Positions 49,477 to 57,695 of a stretch of DNA of 64,000 nucleotides are shown piece after piece. The position numbers were made by a program, and so were the translations under genes. The notes beneath the pieces are model-generated. The model was not told the origin of the DNA and searched no databases. It worked only from the letters and a program-made list of their open reading frames with translations. Source of the DNA: Lysobacterales bacterium (GTDB lineage Bacteria > Pseudomonadota > Gammaproteobacteria > Xanthomonadales > Xanthomonadaceae); NCBI GenBank assembly GCA_016718605.1, contig JADKCY010000012.1:18257-82256 (forward strand). Direction: 5' to 3'. The stretch's first letter is position 1. Each line of letters begins with the position of its first letter.

Positions 49477-50151
49477 ATGCGGAAGATCGATGTACTTGAT
49501 CACGGCTTCGTCCGGCTTGTTGACTCGATGGGCAATGATCTGTCCATCGTACGATCGGCGCGCGTATCATACGCCGCCGAATGGCGAGCCGGAGAAGATC
49601 AGGGGAGTGACACTCGCCTGATCAACTACCTCTGGAAGAACAAGCATTCCACGCCGTTCGAAGCCGTCACACTGACGTTCGAGGTCAAGGCGCCGATCTT
49701 CGTTCTACGTCAGTGGCATCGACATCGCACGTGGAGCTACAACGAAGTCAGCGCCCGGTACACTTCGCTGCCGGAGGAATATTACGTTCCGACGCCGGAT
49801 ACCATCGGCACGCAGTCCACAAGCAACAAGCAGATGCGCGACATGGGTCATTCAAACCCGGCAGCATCCGCTGCCATTGACCATATGTGCGGGGAAGCGT
49901 TCAGCTGCTATCGCCGCCTGATCGATGATGGCGTACCGCGTGAACTGGCACGGATCGTGCTACCTCTCGCGACGTACAGTCACATGTTCGCAACGGTGAA
50001 CCTCCTGAACTTGATGAAGTTCATGACGCTACGCTGTCACGAACACGCGCAACCCGAGATCCGCGTCTACGCGGAAGCGATGCGCGAACTGGCACGAAGT
50101 GTTGCGCCGATCGCTATCGGCGCCTGGGAAACCACTGCGAAGACGCCATGA
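49477..50151 (+). CDS. thyX: FAD-dependent thymidylate synthase ThyX
   Basis: 224 residues, AGGTGA before the ATG. Carries the ThyX signature RHRTWSYNEVSARY (residues 82-95; consensus RHR-x7-S), which binds FAD and dUMP, plus LRQWHRHR just ahead and RCHEHAQPEIR near the end. ThyX makes dTMP from dUMP using methylene-tetrahydrofolate and NADPH. With the dUTPase and ribonucleotide reductase on the minus strand, it forms the phage's thymidylate and deoxynucleotide supply. Confidence 0.93.
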   Translation: MRKIDVLDHGFVRLVDSMGNDLSIVRSARVSYAAEWRAGEDQGSDTRLINYLWKNKHSTPFEAVTLTFEVKAPIFVLRQWHRHRTWSYNEVSARYTSLPEEYYVPTPDTIGTQSTSNKQMRDMGHSNPAASAAIDHMCGEAFSCYRRLIDDGVPRELARIVLPLATYSHMFATVNLLNLMKFMTLRCHEHAQPEIRVYAEAMRELARSVAPIAIGAWETTAKTP

Positions 50152-50183
50152 ATTGACCTGAGCCGAGGAATGAGGAGCCAAAT

Positions 50184-51182
50184 ATGAGCACGCATGCCGT
50201 AACCGTCGTTGAAGTCGGTGAAGTACGTCCGCATCCGAACGCTGAGCGCCTGGACATCGTCGCAGTCGGCCCCTGGCAGGTCGTCGTGAAGCGTGGGGAA
50301 TTCGTACGTGGACAGCGCGCTGTCTACGTCGAGCCGGATTACGTCGTCCCGACGACGCGCCCCGAATTCGCATTCCTCGCCAAGGCCGGCAAGGACAAGC
50401 ATCGCCTCAAGGCTGTCCGCCTGCGTGGTGAGCTTTCGTTCGGCCTGTTGCTTCCGTTGCCACCGGAGATTTCAGACGCACCGGTCGGAACGAACGTGAT
50501 GGAGACCCTCGGCATCGCGCGGTACGAGCCTCCGGCCGGCAAGGCAGGGACGTTCGCAGACGAGATGGCGCACGACCGTTGGCCGAGCACGCATGCGCCG
50601 AAGTTCGACCTGGAGAACTACAACCACTTCCCCAGCATCATCACTCCGGGCGAGCACATCGTCTGCACGGAGAAGGTACACGGCGCCAACGCCCGGTACG
50701 TCTACATTGACGGCGAATTCTTCATGGGATCGCGCAATCGGTGGGTGAAGCAGGACGGCAACCACATTTGGACGCGCGCTGCGGCGAACAATCCGAACAT
50801 CGAGAAGTGGTGCCGCACGTACGAAGGCATGGTTCTCTACGGCGAGATCTACGGCGCCGTGCAGAGCCTGAAATACGGCCTGGACAAGGATGTCAGGTTC
50901 ACCGGTTTCGCCGCCGTGCATCACGGCGTGTGGCTGCGTCAGCCTGTTCTGTTCCCGAGCCTCGCGGACTTCGATGTGCCGCATGTCCCGATCATCTACT
51001 CCGGCCCGTTCGACATCGATCGCATCAAGGAAATCGCGGAGCAGGACAGCGTCATCGCGGAAACGCCCGGCCACATGATGGAGGGTGTGGTCATCGTCCC
51101 CAGCAAGGAGCGGTATCACTCCCTGATCGGCCGCGTCGCGCTCAAGTACATCTCGAACAGGTACTGGCTCTCGAACGCCTGA
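50184..51182 (+). CDS. RNA ligase (DRB0094/Deinococcus Rnl type)
   Basis: 332 residues, ATG 32 bases after thyX. The nucleotidyl-transfer motif I is KVHGANA with Lys164 as the adenylated residue, motif III-like YEGMVLYGEIYG, motif IV EGVVIV (300-305) and motif V ALKYIS with Lys321. The N-terminal 110 residues (TVVEVGEVRPHPNAERLDIV) form the OB-like domain found ahead of the ligase core in this family. Such enzymes seal nicked RNA; in phages they can repair tRNAs cut by host defences. No kinase/phosphatase partner was seen. Confidence 0.85.
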   Translation: MSTHAVTVVEVGEVRPHPNAERLDIVAVGPWQVVVKRGEFVRGQRAVYVEPDYVVPTTRPEFAFLAKAGKDKHRLKAVRLRGELSFGLLLPLPPEISDAPVGTNVMETLGIARYEPPAGKAGTFADEMAHDRWPSTHAPKFDLENYNHFPSIITPGEHIVCTEKVHGANARYVYIDGEFFMGSRNRWVKQDGNHIWTRAAANNPNIEKWCRTYEGMVLYGEIYGAVQSLKYGLDKDVRFTGFAAVHHGVWLRQPVLFPSLADFDVPHVPIIYSGPFDIDRIKEIAEQDSVIAETPGHMMEGVVIVPSKERYHSLIGRVALKYISNRYWLSNA

Positions 51183-51191
51183 TCGCCATCA

Positions 51192-51243
51192 AGTCAGTAA
51201 GGTAGGTACAAAAATTGGTTAACCGTACCCTACCTTACTGACT
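51192..51243. terminator. long hairpin after the RNA ligase gene
   Basis: AGTCAGTAAGGTAGG-TAC and GTACCCTACCTTACTGACT pair over about 18 bp with one bulged base, enclosing a TGGTTAA heptamer. No T-run follows. It may act as a terminator or processing site between the RNA ligase gene and the DUF2460 gene. Confidence 0.55.
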
Positions 51244-51296
51244 GGACTTTACGCGTTTTTCTGCGTATTGTGTTCGAAATTCAAGGAGATCCATCA

Positions 51297-51917
51297 GTGT
51301 CATTCAGAGAGACGCCACGCTTCCCGGAAGACATCAGCTACGGCTCAAGCGGCGGCCCGACGTTCAAGACGTACGTCTACGAAGGGTTCTCTGGTGTCGA
51401 GCAGCGCAACATCACGTGGTCCGAAGCGAAGCATCAGTACGATGTAGCGCACGGAATCCGCGATCGTGGCGACATGGATACGCTGCGCGCGTTCTTCTAC
51501 AACATGCGTGGACGTGGCTACGGATTCCGATACAAAGACTGGGCCGATTACGAGCTTGTTGACGAGGTCATCGGAACCGGTGACGGCGTAAACGACACGT
51601 TCCCGATCATCAAGGCGTACACGAGCGGCGCGAACACCTACTTGCGGCGCATCTACAAGCCGATCGCTTCCGGGTTCAGTGTAAAGGTCAACGGCGTCAC
51701 TGTGTTGCCCGCAACATACACGCTGTCTACGACGGCCGGAACTATCGTATTCTCCGGCGGGAACATTCCGCCGAACGGACACGCTGTCGCTGTTACCGGC
51801 GAGTTCGATGTCCCCGTGCGGTTCGACACCGATCAGATGTCCGCTTCACACGATGGTTTCCAGGTCGAAAGCTGGGGATCCATCACTCTTGTCGAACTCA
51901 GGGCTGACGAAATCTGA
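51297..51917 (+). CDS. DUF2460 tail protein (GTA orfg12-like)
   Basis: 206 residues from a GTG with AAGGAG 9 bases upstream. The pattern FPEDISYGSSGGPTFKTYVY, NMRGRGYGFRYKDWADYELV, GDGVNDTFPIIKAY and LPATYTLSTTAGTIVFSGG is that of DUF2460 proteins, the first tail-tip gene after the tape measure in gene transfer agents. Here it stands alone, about 5 kb beyond the hub gene and opposite its usual neighbour (DUF2163), which is on the minus strand. Confidence 0.82.
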   Translation: MSFRETPRFPEDISYGSSGGPTFKTYVYEGFSGVEQRNITWSEAKHQYDVAHGIRDRGDMDTLRAFFYNMRGRGYGFRYKDWADYELVDEVIGTGDGVNDTFPIIKAYTSGANTYLRRIYKPIASGFSVKVNGVTVLPATYTLSTTAGTIVFSGGNIPPNGHAVAVTGEFDVPVRFDTDQMSASHDGFQVESWGSITLVELRADEI

Positions 51918-51975
51918 TGTAAGACGCGCATCAGCGCGGACAACTGCATAGTCATTCAGAAAGGCTCTACCAGTC

Positions 51976-52194
51976 ATGGCTCTGGCACAACTTTTGCTTA
52001 CCCTCTGTTCGATCGCTGATCCATCAACCTGCAGGACGGAACGGATCATTCTGTCAGTACCAGTCGAGGAACTGACCCCGTACAAGTGCATGCAGGCGGG
52101 CCAGCAGGAGACCGCAAAACTCTATGAAGTTGACCCAAAATGGCGGTTGACAAAGTGGGGATGCGGAAGGTACCGTCCAGAGGCTGACGCGTAA
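51976..52194 (+). CDS. small Cys-containing protein, possibly exported, 72 aa
   Basis: Short hydrophobic N-terminus (ALAQLLLTLC) then SIADPSTCRTERIILSV, and four cysteines in all (residues 11, 19, 38, 63). Proteins of this size and cysteine pattern recur in phages of Proteobacteria. No ribosome binding site stronger than AGAAAGG. Function unknown. Confidence 0.6.
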   Translation: MALAQLLLTLCSIADPSTCRTERIILSVPVEELTPYKCMQAGQQETAKLYEVDPKWRLTKWGCGRYRPEADA

Positions 52195-52259
52195 CGCGGA
52201 ACAAAGAACACTCCCAGCACTACCAGCGACAATCCACAGAGCAAAGAGAGGACATACGG

Positions 52260-52646
52260 ATGCCCATCAAGATCACGACTTCATCCATCAAGATCACCGA
52301 GGAAAACGACCGTAACGCGGCGTTCACCATCGACGGCATCGATTCCGACAGCATCATCGTCACGGTCAGCAACTCCGGAAGCCGCCGCGACGGAGACACC
52401 GCGGCGGAGTCCATGATCATGGAATGGGACGACGTTCGCGCCCTGATTGACGAACTCACCGCCCTTGCCGACGAGTACGCTCCTGAGAACGCCGACGATG
52501 ACAGCGGCGCATCCGGTGCCGACGACGATTCCTACATCCAATACGCGCCAGAGACGGGCGGCGTCCCCTTCCCAAACGACGAGCTGCGCATCGTGTCAAG
52601 CACGACCACCACGACCACGACCACGGTCCGCGAGTGCCCCCGCTGA
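52260..52646 (+). CDS. acidic hypothetical protein, 128 aa
   Basis: GAGAGGA upstream of the ATG. N-terminal part is beta-like with amphipathic strands (AAFTIDGIDSDSIIVTVSNS), then an acidic linker (ENADDDSGASGADDD), then a Thr-run near the end (nine consecutive Thr/Ser-rich codons, ACC/ACG repeats). No recognised family. Confidence 0.6.
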   Translation: MPIKITTSSIKITEENDRNAAFTIDGIDSDSIIVTVSNSGSRRDGDTAAESMIMEWDDVRALIDELTALADEYAPENADDDSGASGADDDSYIQYAPETGGVPFPNDELRIVSSTTTTTTTTVRECPR

Positions 52647-52684
52647 CCTGATCCAGGCGGCGGCTACAAACAAGTTGCATTAAC

Positions 52685-52713
52685 ACAATGTGGCGTCAAA
52701 AGCGCCACATTGT
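52685..52713. terminator. 11 bp stem hairpin
   Basis: ACAATGTGGCG and CGCCACATTGT pair perfectly with a loop of seven bases. No T-run; could be a terminator for the acidic protein gene or an operator for the next. Confidence 0.5.
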
Positions 52714-52733
52714 CGTATCTGGAGACACAAGCG

Positions 52734-52928
52734 ATGCAGATTGGAACAACATTCAAGCCGCGCAGGATGATTGTGGCGCACATGCGCAACAAGTACAAGG
52801 TGACGTGGAGCGTAGCAAAATACTGCACACGGCTACTGACGCGCGGATCGTTGAACTGGGATCGGCGCCCATTTTCAGCTTCGGCTGTAGAGACGCACAG
52901 GAAGCTCGTCCAAAGGATGCCAATATGA
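52734..52928 (+). CDS. small hypothetical protein, 64 aa
   Basis: CTGGAGA about 11 bases before the ATG. Basic sequence starting MQIGTTFKPRRMIVAHMRNK. The stop overlaps the start of the next small gene (ATGA), which favours this frame over a 124-residue frame covering the same stretch. Confidence 0.5.
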   Translation: MQIGTTFKPRRMIVAHMRNKYKVTWSVAKYCTRLLTRGSLNWDRRPFSASAVETHRKLVQRMPI

Positions 52929-53062
52929 GGCGCCCGCACAACCTTGATGGACGCTTCATCCACTGGTTCTACTGTACGAAGTGTGGACTAGTCGAACTTA
53001 AAAACGAAGCAACTCGGCGCGAGCTGAAAAAAGCGTGCCCTGGCGCCGAGAAAGAAGATTGA
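52925..53062 (+). CDS. small zinc-finger-like protein, 45 aa
   Basis: ATGA overlap with the previous gene. Contains FYCTKCGLVELKNEATRREL, then KKACPG: a CxxC pair and a later Cys, as in truncated zinc ribbons. Last plus-strand gene before the convergent terminator. Confidence 0.5.
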   Translation: MRRPHNLDGRFIHWFYCTKCGLVELKNEATRRELKKACPGAEKED

Positions 53063-53070
53063 AGACTGTT

Positions 53071-53130
53071 CCCGAACGGTAACATTTACCCCATAATGAG
53101 GGGTTTCAGGGCAGAATGTTACCGATCGGG
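53071..53130. terminator. bidirectional terminator between converging operons
   Basis: CCCGAACGGTAACATT pairs with AATGTTACCGATCGGG; an inner stem ACCCC/GGGGT lies at the tip. The structure separates the plus-strand tail region from the minus-strand block. Confidence 0.75.
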
Positions 53131-53141
53131 ATCACAGGAAA

Positions 53142-55352
53142 TCACGACTGACCAGCCGTAAGGCGCCCAGGCAGGTGCGGGAATCCTCTGAAATTCACGG
53201 CGTTGTCGAAAACAAGTGTGCAGTCAGCCAGGAACCGCTTCTTACACGGCAGCGTATACATGAACCTATCGCCGGCCTGGATTACGCCCGGCTCCGCGAA
53301 GTACAGCTTGATAATCTTGCCGGCAGTATCCCACGTACGGATGACGTTCTTACGGCCGGCGTTGTTCCCCGTCAACCACCTGATAGGCGCTCCGGTGAAC
53401 AAGTCATCCACACCGATGATAGTCGTGGCGGCAAACCGCTTCTTGTTCGTGACTGATGCCACAACATCGTAGAATACGCTCTCAGGGAACGCTTTCCAGA
53501 CGATGTTTCCGTCAAGCGTGTAGGTACCTGAACTCGTACTGAACGCCGACCCAGCTACGCCTACGTCCGCCACCGGGTCATATTGATCAGGCGCCTCGGC
53601 ATTGATCACGGCAGCACGGATGTCGTCGAAACCGACTTGCGCATTCGAGTCGCCAACAGGGGACCGCGCCTTGATGTAGAACTTGATCGACCGCGTGCCG
53701 ACTGGGAGGGTGACAGTCTTCGAGCGCTCAGCGACAACAGGTGCGCCCGCGTTCGTCTCGTACGTTCCGCTCGTTCCAGCGATGTCAACCGTAGCCAAGA
53801 CTGACGCAGACGCGTTCAACAGCTCAGCGTAGACGTACAGGCTACTTGTCGTGTTGATCCACTTGCACATCAGGCTGAAACGCGCAACAACGCGTTCGAG
53901 GTCGATCACGTCGGGATCCAATCCCCACGATGCCGTCGTAACTATCTGCGTTAGCGTGTACGTCTCTTGCACGGCGGAGCCAGAATCGCCGCCGACAAGA
54001 TAATACGTTCCGACCGGTGCTGTCCCAAGAACGCGCCAATAATCGCTGGCGCCAGGACGTGACCATCCGGTGATGGCTGTGACTGCCGAGTTCGCGATAA
54101 CAGCAGCATCCGCCTCAAAACTGCTGTTCAGTGGATACTTGAAGTAGTTGTCGTCTGTGACATCAATGATGCGCGAGACCTTGTGGATGACGCCGTCATG
54201 TGGCTGTGTCGTCGTGTGGTTCCACCAATAACAGCGCACGTCATCGGCGGCGCAGTTCGCCAGATTTGCGTCGAGCCGGTAGAAGTGAATGTAGATGCGG
54301 ATCGATCGCGCCCCGGCAATCAACGGCGTAGCAAGCGTACGATCGCGCCACGTATTGAAGGCATCGAGGGTCAGATACCGCGTATCTGCCGAGTCAATAA
54401 CCGTGCCAGCTGCGTCCATGATGTCCATGCTGATGCGGACAGGATCTTTAAGATCCGCTGTTTGCGCGAGCGCCACGGAGTAGAGGAACGTAATTCTGCC
54501 AGCGTCGATGTCTGTGGCGGCAATACCGCCCGCAACAAGATCGAGGTCTTGATAAACAGAGCGAGCATCCCGTTGGACTGAGCCAACGTCCTCGGTGTAT
54601 CCCGACAAGCAGTACGTTCCAACAGCCGGCAAGAGGAGCGCAGAGCCGGGCGACGCATTTGTTCCGACGTGAACGCGGCCATATTCTCCCATGACCTTCG
54701 TCCAACCAGTGATGGCCTGCGAATATGTGCGCGCACCGTCTACCTCGAAGCTAGGGTTGATCACAGAAAACGCCGTCATCGCCGCCGGATCATACTTGTA
54801 TACCCAATCACCTACGCTGTAAGGGTTTCGAGCGGAGTGGGCCTGTCCCCAATCAACGGCAACGCGGCAACGCTTGTCGCCGAGGTCGGCGTCACACGAC
54901 GGCTGATACGTGCGCCCGACTTCGAAGTCGAGCGTCTTGAGCATGCCGACAATCGTGATGTCGGCGAAGCCCTGTTGATTGTATTCGATCGTACCGAACC
55001 AGCCCTTACGCATGACAAGGGCGCCGTCAGTGGGATCGGCAAAGTTGATTTTACGAATGGTGACTTCGGCGTGCAGAAATTTTCCGGCCTTGAAGTCGCT
55101 ATTGACGAAAACTGATCCATCCAGAGCGATCGACAAGTTCACGTTATCGATGTTCAGCGCGCTTCCGCTTGAGATTGACGACGAAGTGAACGCGATGTCA
55201 CTGCGATACGTCCTACCACCGAACACGATGTCAGTGTTGTGGTCGGTCAAGTAGTACGTCTGCGTATCTTGGCGTACAATCTCGACAAGCAGCGCAAGCG
55301 TTGTCACGGACTCTTGAACAGCCGCTGTAAGCGATGACGAGATTGTCTTCAT
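53142..55352 (-). CDS. DUF2163 tail hub protein (GTA orfg13-like) with inserted sugar-binding-like modules
   Basis: 736 residues, more than twice the usual DUF2163 length. The N-terminal domain (TLALLVEIVRQDTQTYYLTD, DIAFTSSSISSGSALNID, then CDADLGDKRC) and the C-terminal end (PCKKRFLADCTLVFDNAVNF followed by RGFPHLPG) carry the family's conserved cysteines and final motif. In between are two copies of a beta-sandwich module, starting INPSFEVDGARTYSQAITGW and LNSSFEADAAVIANSAVTAI, which look like carbohydrate-binding units. The start codon overlaps the stop of a small membrane peptide gene. It is separated from its usual partner DUF2460 and on the other strand. Confidence 0.8.
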   Translation of the reverse strand: MKTISSSLTAAVQESVTTLALLVEIVRQDTQTYYLTDHNTDIVFGGRTYRSDIAFTSSSISSGSALNIDNVNLSIALDGSVFVNSDFKAGKFLHAEVTIRKINFADPTDGALVMRKGWFGTIEYNQQGFADITIVGMLKTLDFEVGRTYQPSCDADLGDKRCRVAVDWGQAHSARNPYSVGDWVYKYDPAAMTAFSVINPSFEVDGARTYSQAITGWTKVMGEYGRVHVGTNASPGSALLLPAVGTYCLSGYTEDVGSVQRDARSVYQDLDLVAGGIAATDIDAGRITFLYSVALAQTADLKDPVRISMDIMDAAGTVIDSADTRYLTLDAFNTWRDRTLATPLIAGARSIRIYIHFYRLDANLANCAADDVRCYWWNHTTTQPHDGVIHKVSRIIDVTDDNYFKYPLNSSFEADAAVIANSAVTAITGWSRPGASDYWRVLGTAPVGTYYLVGGDSGSAVQETYTLTQIVTTASWGLDPDVIDLERVVARFSLMCKWINTTSSLYVYAELLNASASVLATVDIAGTSGTYETNAGAPVVAERSKTVTLPVGTRSIKFYIKARSPVGDSNAQVGFDDIRAAVINAEAPDQYDPVADVGVAGSAFSTSSGTYTLDGNIVWKAFPESVFYDVVASVTNKKRFAATTIIGVDDLFTGAPIRWLTGNNAGRKNVIRTWDTAGKIIKLYFAEPGVIQAGDRFMYTLPCKKRFLADCTLVFDNAVNFRGFPHLPGRLTAGQS

Positions 55353-55480
55353 TTTCTGTGGTTCTCATTTATGAAAACGGCGAGGACGATGATCATCCCC
55401 GCCGCTATAATCAGAAGAACGATGTCTGACGGTGTTACGATGACTTCTTCTTCTTGAATTGACCAGACGCCGCCTTCCAC
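55349..55480 (-). CDS. small membrane peptide, up to 43 aa
   Basis: The stop overlaps the ATG of the DUF2163 gene (ATGA), and the frame fills the gap to the spanin gene exactly. GTG at 55480 is the only conventional start before an internal ATG and has no good ribosome binding site. One hydrophobic segment (DIVLLIIAAGMIIVLAVFI) near the C-terminus. Possible extra lysis factor; not recognised. Confidence 0.4.
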   Translation of the reverse strand: MEGGVWSIQEEEVIVTPSDIVLLIIAAGMIIVLAVFINENHRK

Positions 55481-55767
55481 TTCTTGTAGAGGCGATCAAT
55501 CTCGGCGATGTCGCCGTGACACTCAGACCACGCGTCGTAGAGCTTGACGATGTAGATGGCAGTAGCTCGACGTGAAGCGTTGGCTCCCGGAGACTTCGGA
55601 GCCGCCTTGCACCGCCGGATCTCGTCAGGGAGATTCAGATCGATCTGCTGTACGGTAGGCATCGGTTGATCACAGCCGCCGCCGGGAGATCCCTTTGCGG
55701 CGAGCAGAAGGGGAGCAAGCATGAGAATGGTGATTGCGCGCTTCGTTCGGCCGAAACTGAACATCAC
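55435..55767 (-). CDS. outer-membrane spanin subunit-like protein
   Basis: 110 residues, ATGA overlap with the inner spanin gene. N-terminal signal-like segment (RAITILMLAPLLLAAKGSPG) ends at a Cys in GGGC that could be lipidated, although the residues before it are not a perfect lipobox. The rest contains LNLPDEIRRCKAAPKSP and a helical end, as in o-spanins. Together the pair would link inner and outer membranes and break the outer membrane at lysis. Confidence 0.6.
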   Translation of the reverse strand: MMFSFGRTKRAITILMLAPLLLAAKGSPGGGCDQPMPTVQQIDLNLPDEIRRCKAAPKSPGANASRRATAIYIVKLYDAWSECHGDIAEIDRLYKKWKAASGQFKKKKSS

Positions 55768-56144
55768 TTGGCCTCCATTTTCTTGAGACGTTCGAACGTC
55801 AAGGGCACTGCCGTACCGCCGACCGGTTCGTCGTCTTTCGGATCGGTCGAAGCTTTCACGTCAGCGAGGATGGCGCAGAACTTCTCCAGGTCACCGCTGC
55901 GTTCAGCAAGCCGGTTGTTGAGACCGGTGAGCGTGTCTTTGAGCAGGCCGATGTTGGTTTCAAGGACGATGACATCGTTCTTGTGATCGACCAACTGCCG
56001 TTCGAGAGCGACAATCTCGCGCCCACGGTTGTCGTACTCGTTGACATAGTAGAGCAGACTGCCAACCATAGCGGCCAACAGTCCGGCCGCTACGAGGTTC
56101 CGCCAGCCGCCGAGGAACGTCAAGATGATCGTAAGAATGGGCAT
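55764..56144 (-). CDS. inner-membrane spanin (Rz-like)
   Basis: 126 residues, one base overlap with the amidase gene. An N-terminal membrane span (NLVAAGLLAAMVGSLLYYV) is followed by a long coiled-coil (IVALERQLVDHKNDVIVLET, LKDTLTGLNNRLAERSGDLE), the classic i-spanin layout. Coupled to the o-spanin-like gene downstream. Confidence 0.75.
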   Translation of the reverse strand: MPILTIILTFLGGWRNLVAAGLLAAMVGSLLYYVNEYDNRGREIVALERQLVDHKNDVIVLETNIGLLKDTLTGLNNRLAERSGDLEKFCAILADVKASTDPKDDEPVGGTAVPLTFERLKKMEAK

Positions 56145-57124
56145 CAGGTATCCTTCCGCAGATGCTCAGCACGAATCCAGCCAGTTACTTCCTGACCATC
56201 ATCGTCGGTACCATAGACCAGCGCCCAATTGCCGTCAACCTGTTTCGCTTGCAGGGCCATCCCAGGCTCGACTTGGGCGTCCTTAATGTTACCATTTGGC
56301 GTTTCTCGAAGCCGCAGCCATACGCGGCTGACGTACGATGACGGGGCTTTCTCCGGCGCTTTCTCCGGGGCTTTCTCCGGCGCTTTCTCCGGCGCTTTCT
56401 CCGGGGCTTTCTCCGGGGCTTTCTCCGGGGCTTTCTCCGGCGCTTTCTCGGGAGTAACTTCCTCGGCGACATCGGCGCTGCGATCTTCGAGCAGCTTAGT
56501 GTACCTACGCATATTAAGCATTGGTCCGGTGTCGGTTTTCCATCCGCGAGTATCGATTTCTTCGTGGGTTACAATATGCTTGATCGTCGGGTATGCCTTG
56601 AGCAGCGCGGCGACCAACTCATCGAGCTTATCCAGCTGCGCCGGATAGTACGGTTCCCACGCGTAGGTGCCTTTAGCGAGGCGCGGATGATACATGTGGT
56701 GCCAGCCACCAGGAGGTGAGAACGTGGTGCGGTCATTGCCAACAAAACGTCCATCAGGCTTAATCTCCTGACTGTATTGATCAAGATAGTTGCCGTTTGA
56801 CAGCTTCTTGACCCAGCCAGCGTTGCAGATCTCGACGCCGATGAACGAATTGTTGAGTCCCGTGAAGCCCTTATACTTAGACGGCCCAGCATGCCAAGCG
56901 ACACGATCACATGGGATAATTTGAATAAGTTCTCCGTCGCGACCGAGGACAAATTGGACCGAAGCCTTGCGATCCGACGTAGACAGCGTCGCGACATCGC
57001 CCTGCGTCGTCCAGCCCGCCGTATAGTGCAGAACAATGCCCTTCGGCACCATGTCGCCGCCCATCTTGTTCGTCTTGACGCGACGAACGCCTTCGACCCA
57101 TCCATTCTTAATTTTCAGTGTCAT
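56144..57124 (-). CDS. N-acetylmuramoyl-L-alanine amidase endolysin with repeat linker and SH3-like tail
   Basis: 326 residues from the ATG at 57124, preceded by AAGGAGG. Amidase_2 domain about residues 25-205: zinc ligands His33 (IVLHYTAG), a later His (IVTHEEID, His187) and Asp198 in WKTDTGP. A linker of nine PEKA tetrapeptides (residues 225-260) joins it to a C-terminal SH3-like domain (VWLRLRETPNGNIKDAQVEP) that would bind the wall. No signal peptide, so release depends on holins, which lie about 12 kb away from the window's start. The spanin pair follows immediately. Confidence 0.88.
   Translation of the reverse strand: MTLKIKNGWVEGVRRVKTNKMGGDMVPKGIVLHYTAGWTTQGDVATLSTSDRKASVQFVLGRDGELIQIIPCDRVAWHAGPSKYKGFTGLNNSFIGVEICNAGWVKKLSNGNYLDQYSQEIKPDGRFVGNDRTTFSPPGGWHHMYHPRLAKGTYAWEPYYPAQLDKLDELVAALLKAYPTIKHIVTHEEIDTRGWKTDTGPMLNMRRYTKLLEDRSADVAEEVTPEKAPEKAPEKAPEKAPEKAPEKAPEKAPEKAPEKAPSSYVSRVWLRLRETPNGNIKDAQVEPGMALQAKQVDGNWALVYGTDDDGQEVTGWIRAEHLRKDT
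56348..56455. repeat. nine tandem 12 bp units encoding PEKA
   Basis: Each unit reads CTTTCTCCGGSG on the plus strand, the third codon positions alternating between CGGCG and CGGGG. The array can expand or shrink by replication slippage, changing the linker length by four residues per unit. Confidence 0.85.
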
Positions 57125-57695
57125 TAGAATCCTCCTTGGTGTCATCTACGTTGACGGCTGAAGCCGCGCAAAAGTCGGCGACTAGGCGAAGCTCATGTGG
57201 CGTCGCGTTGTTTTTGAGGGCGTTTGCCCTGAATGACATAACCAGGACGTTTCCACGAACGTACCCCAACGCAGGGACAAGGCGATCGAGGCTTGGAGAG
57301 TTTTGTCCCCATTTTTTGTTTGACCAAACTAACTCAATTCCCAATACCGGGCACACCAGCGGTGCACCAATATCGTCGATGGTTAGGTTGAATGGGAGGT
57401 CTTTGTCTCTAGCGCGGGCCATTGCTTTACGAAGCATCTCCTTACGCGCAAATAAAATACAATCTGATGCGCGGGCCGCTTCGCGCGACACCCGATCGCT
57501 CTCCTTCTTCTTTTCAGGATTTGCTGCGCGCCACGCCCGTACGCGCTCCCTCTCTTTTTCAGAATTTGCTGCGTACCGCGCCCGTTTGCGCTCCCGCTTC
57601 TTTTCAGGATTTGCTGCGTATCGCGCTCGGTCGCGCTCCCGCCTGCGGGCCTTGCGCGCTTCTTCAATAGCATCGGTGTCAACATCTTGTGTCAT
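57108..57695 (-). CDS. HNH-like endonuclease family protein with repeat N-terminus
   Basis: 195 residues. The C-terminal 100 residues (CPVLGIELVWSNKKWGQNSP, then SLDRLVPALGYVRGNVLVMS and ANALKNNATPHEL) match a phage family of HNH/endonuclease VII-like proteins in which N-S-P-S-x-D-R is followed by GYVxGNVxVIS. The N-terminal 75 residues hold three copies of a basic unit (RARYAANPEKKRER and variants), probably DNA-contacting. Overlaps the amidase start by 17 bases. Classic HNH histidines are not obvious, so activity is uncertain. Confidence 0.6.
   Translation of the reverse strand: MTQDVDTDAIEEARKARRRERDRARYAANPEKKRERKRARYAANSEKERERVRAWRAANPEKKKESDRVSREAARASDCILFARKEMLRKAMARARDKDLPFNLTIDDIGAPLVCPVLGIELVWSNKKWGQNSPSLDRLVPALGYVRGNVLVMSFRANALKNNATPHELRLVADFCAASAVNVDDTKEDSNDTEN

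Noticed and set aside
52688..53062. Single 124-residue gene
   Set aside because: Its first 79 codons overlap a better-supported 64-aa gene in another frame; only the last 45 codons, starting at an ATGA overlap, look real.
56229..56648. 139-residue plus-strand open frame
   Set aside because: It is the complement of the PEKA repeat and amidase coding sequence.
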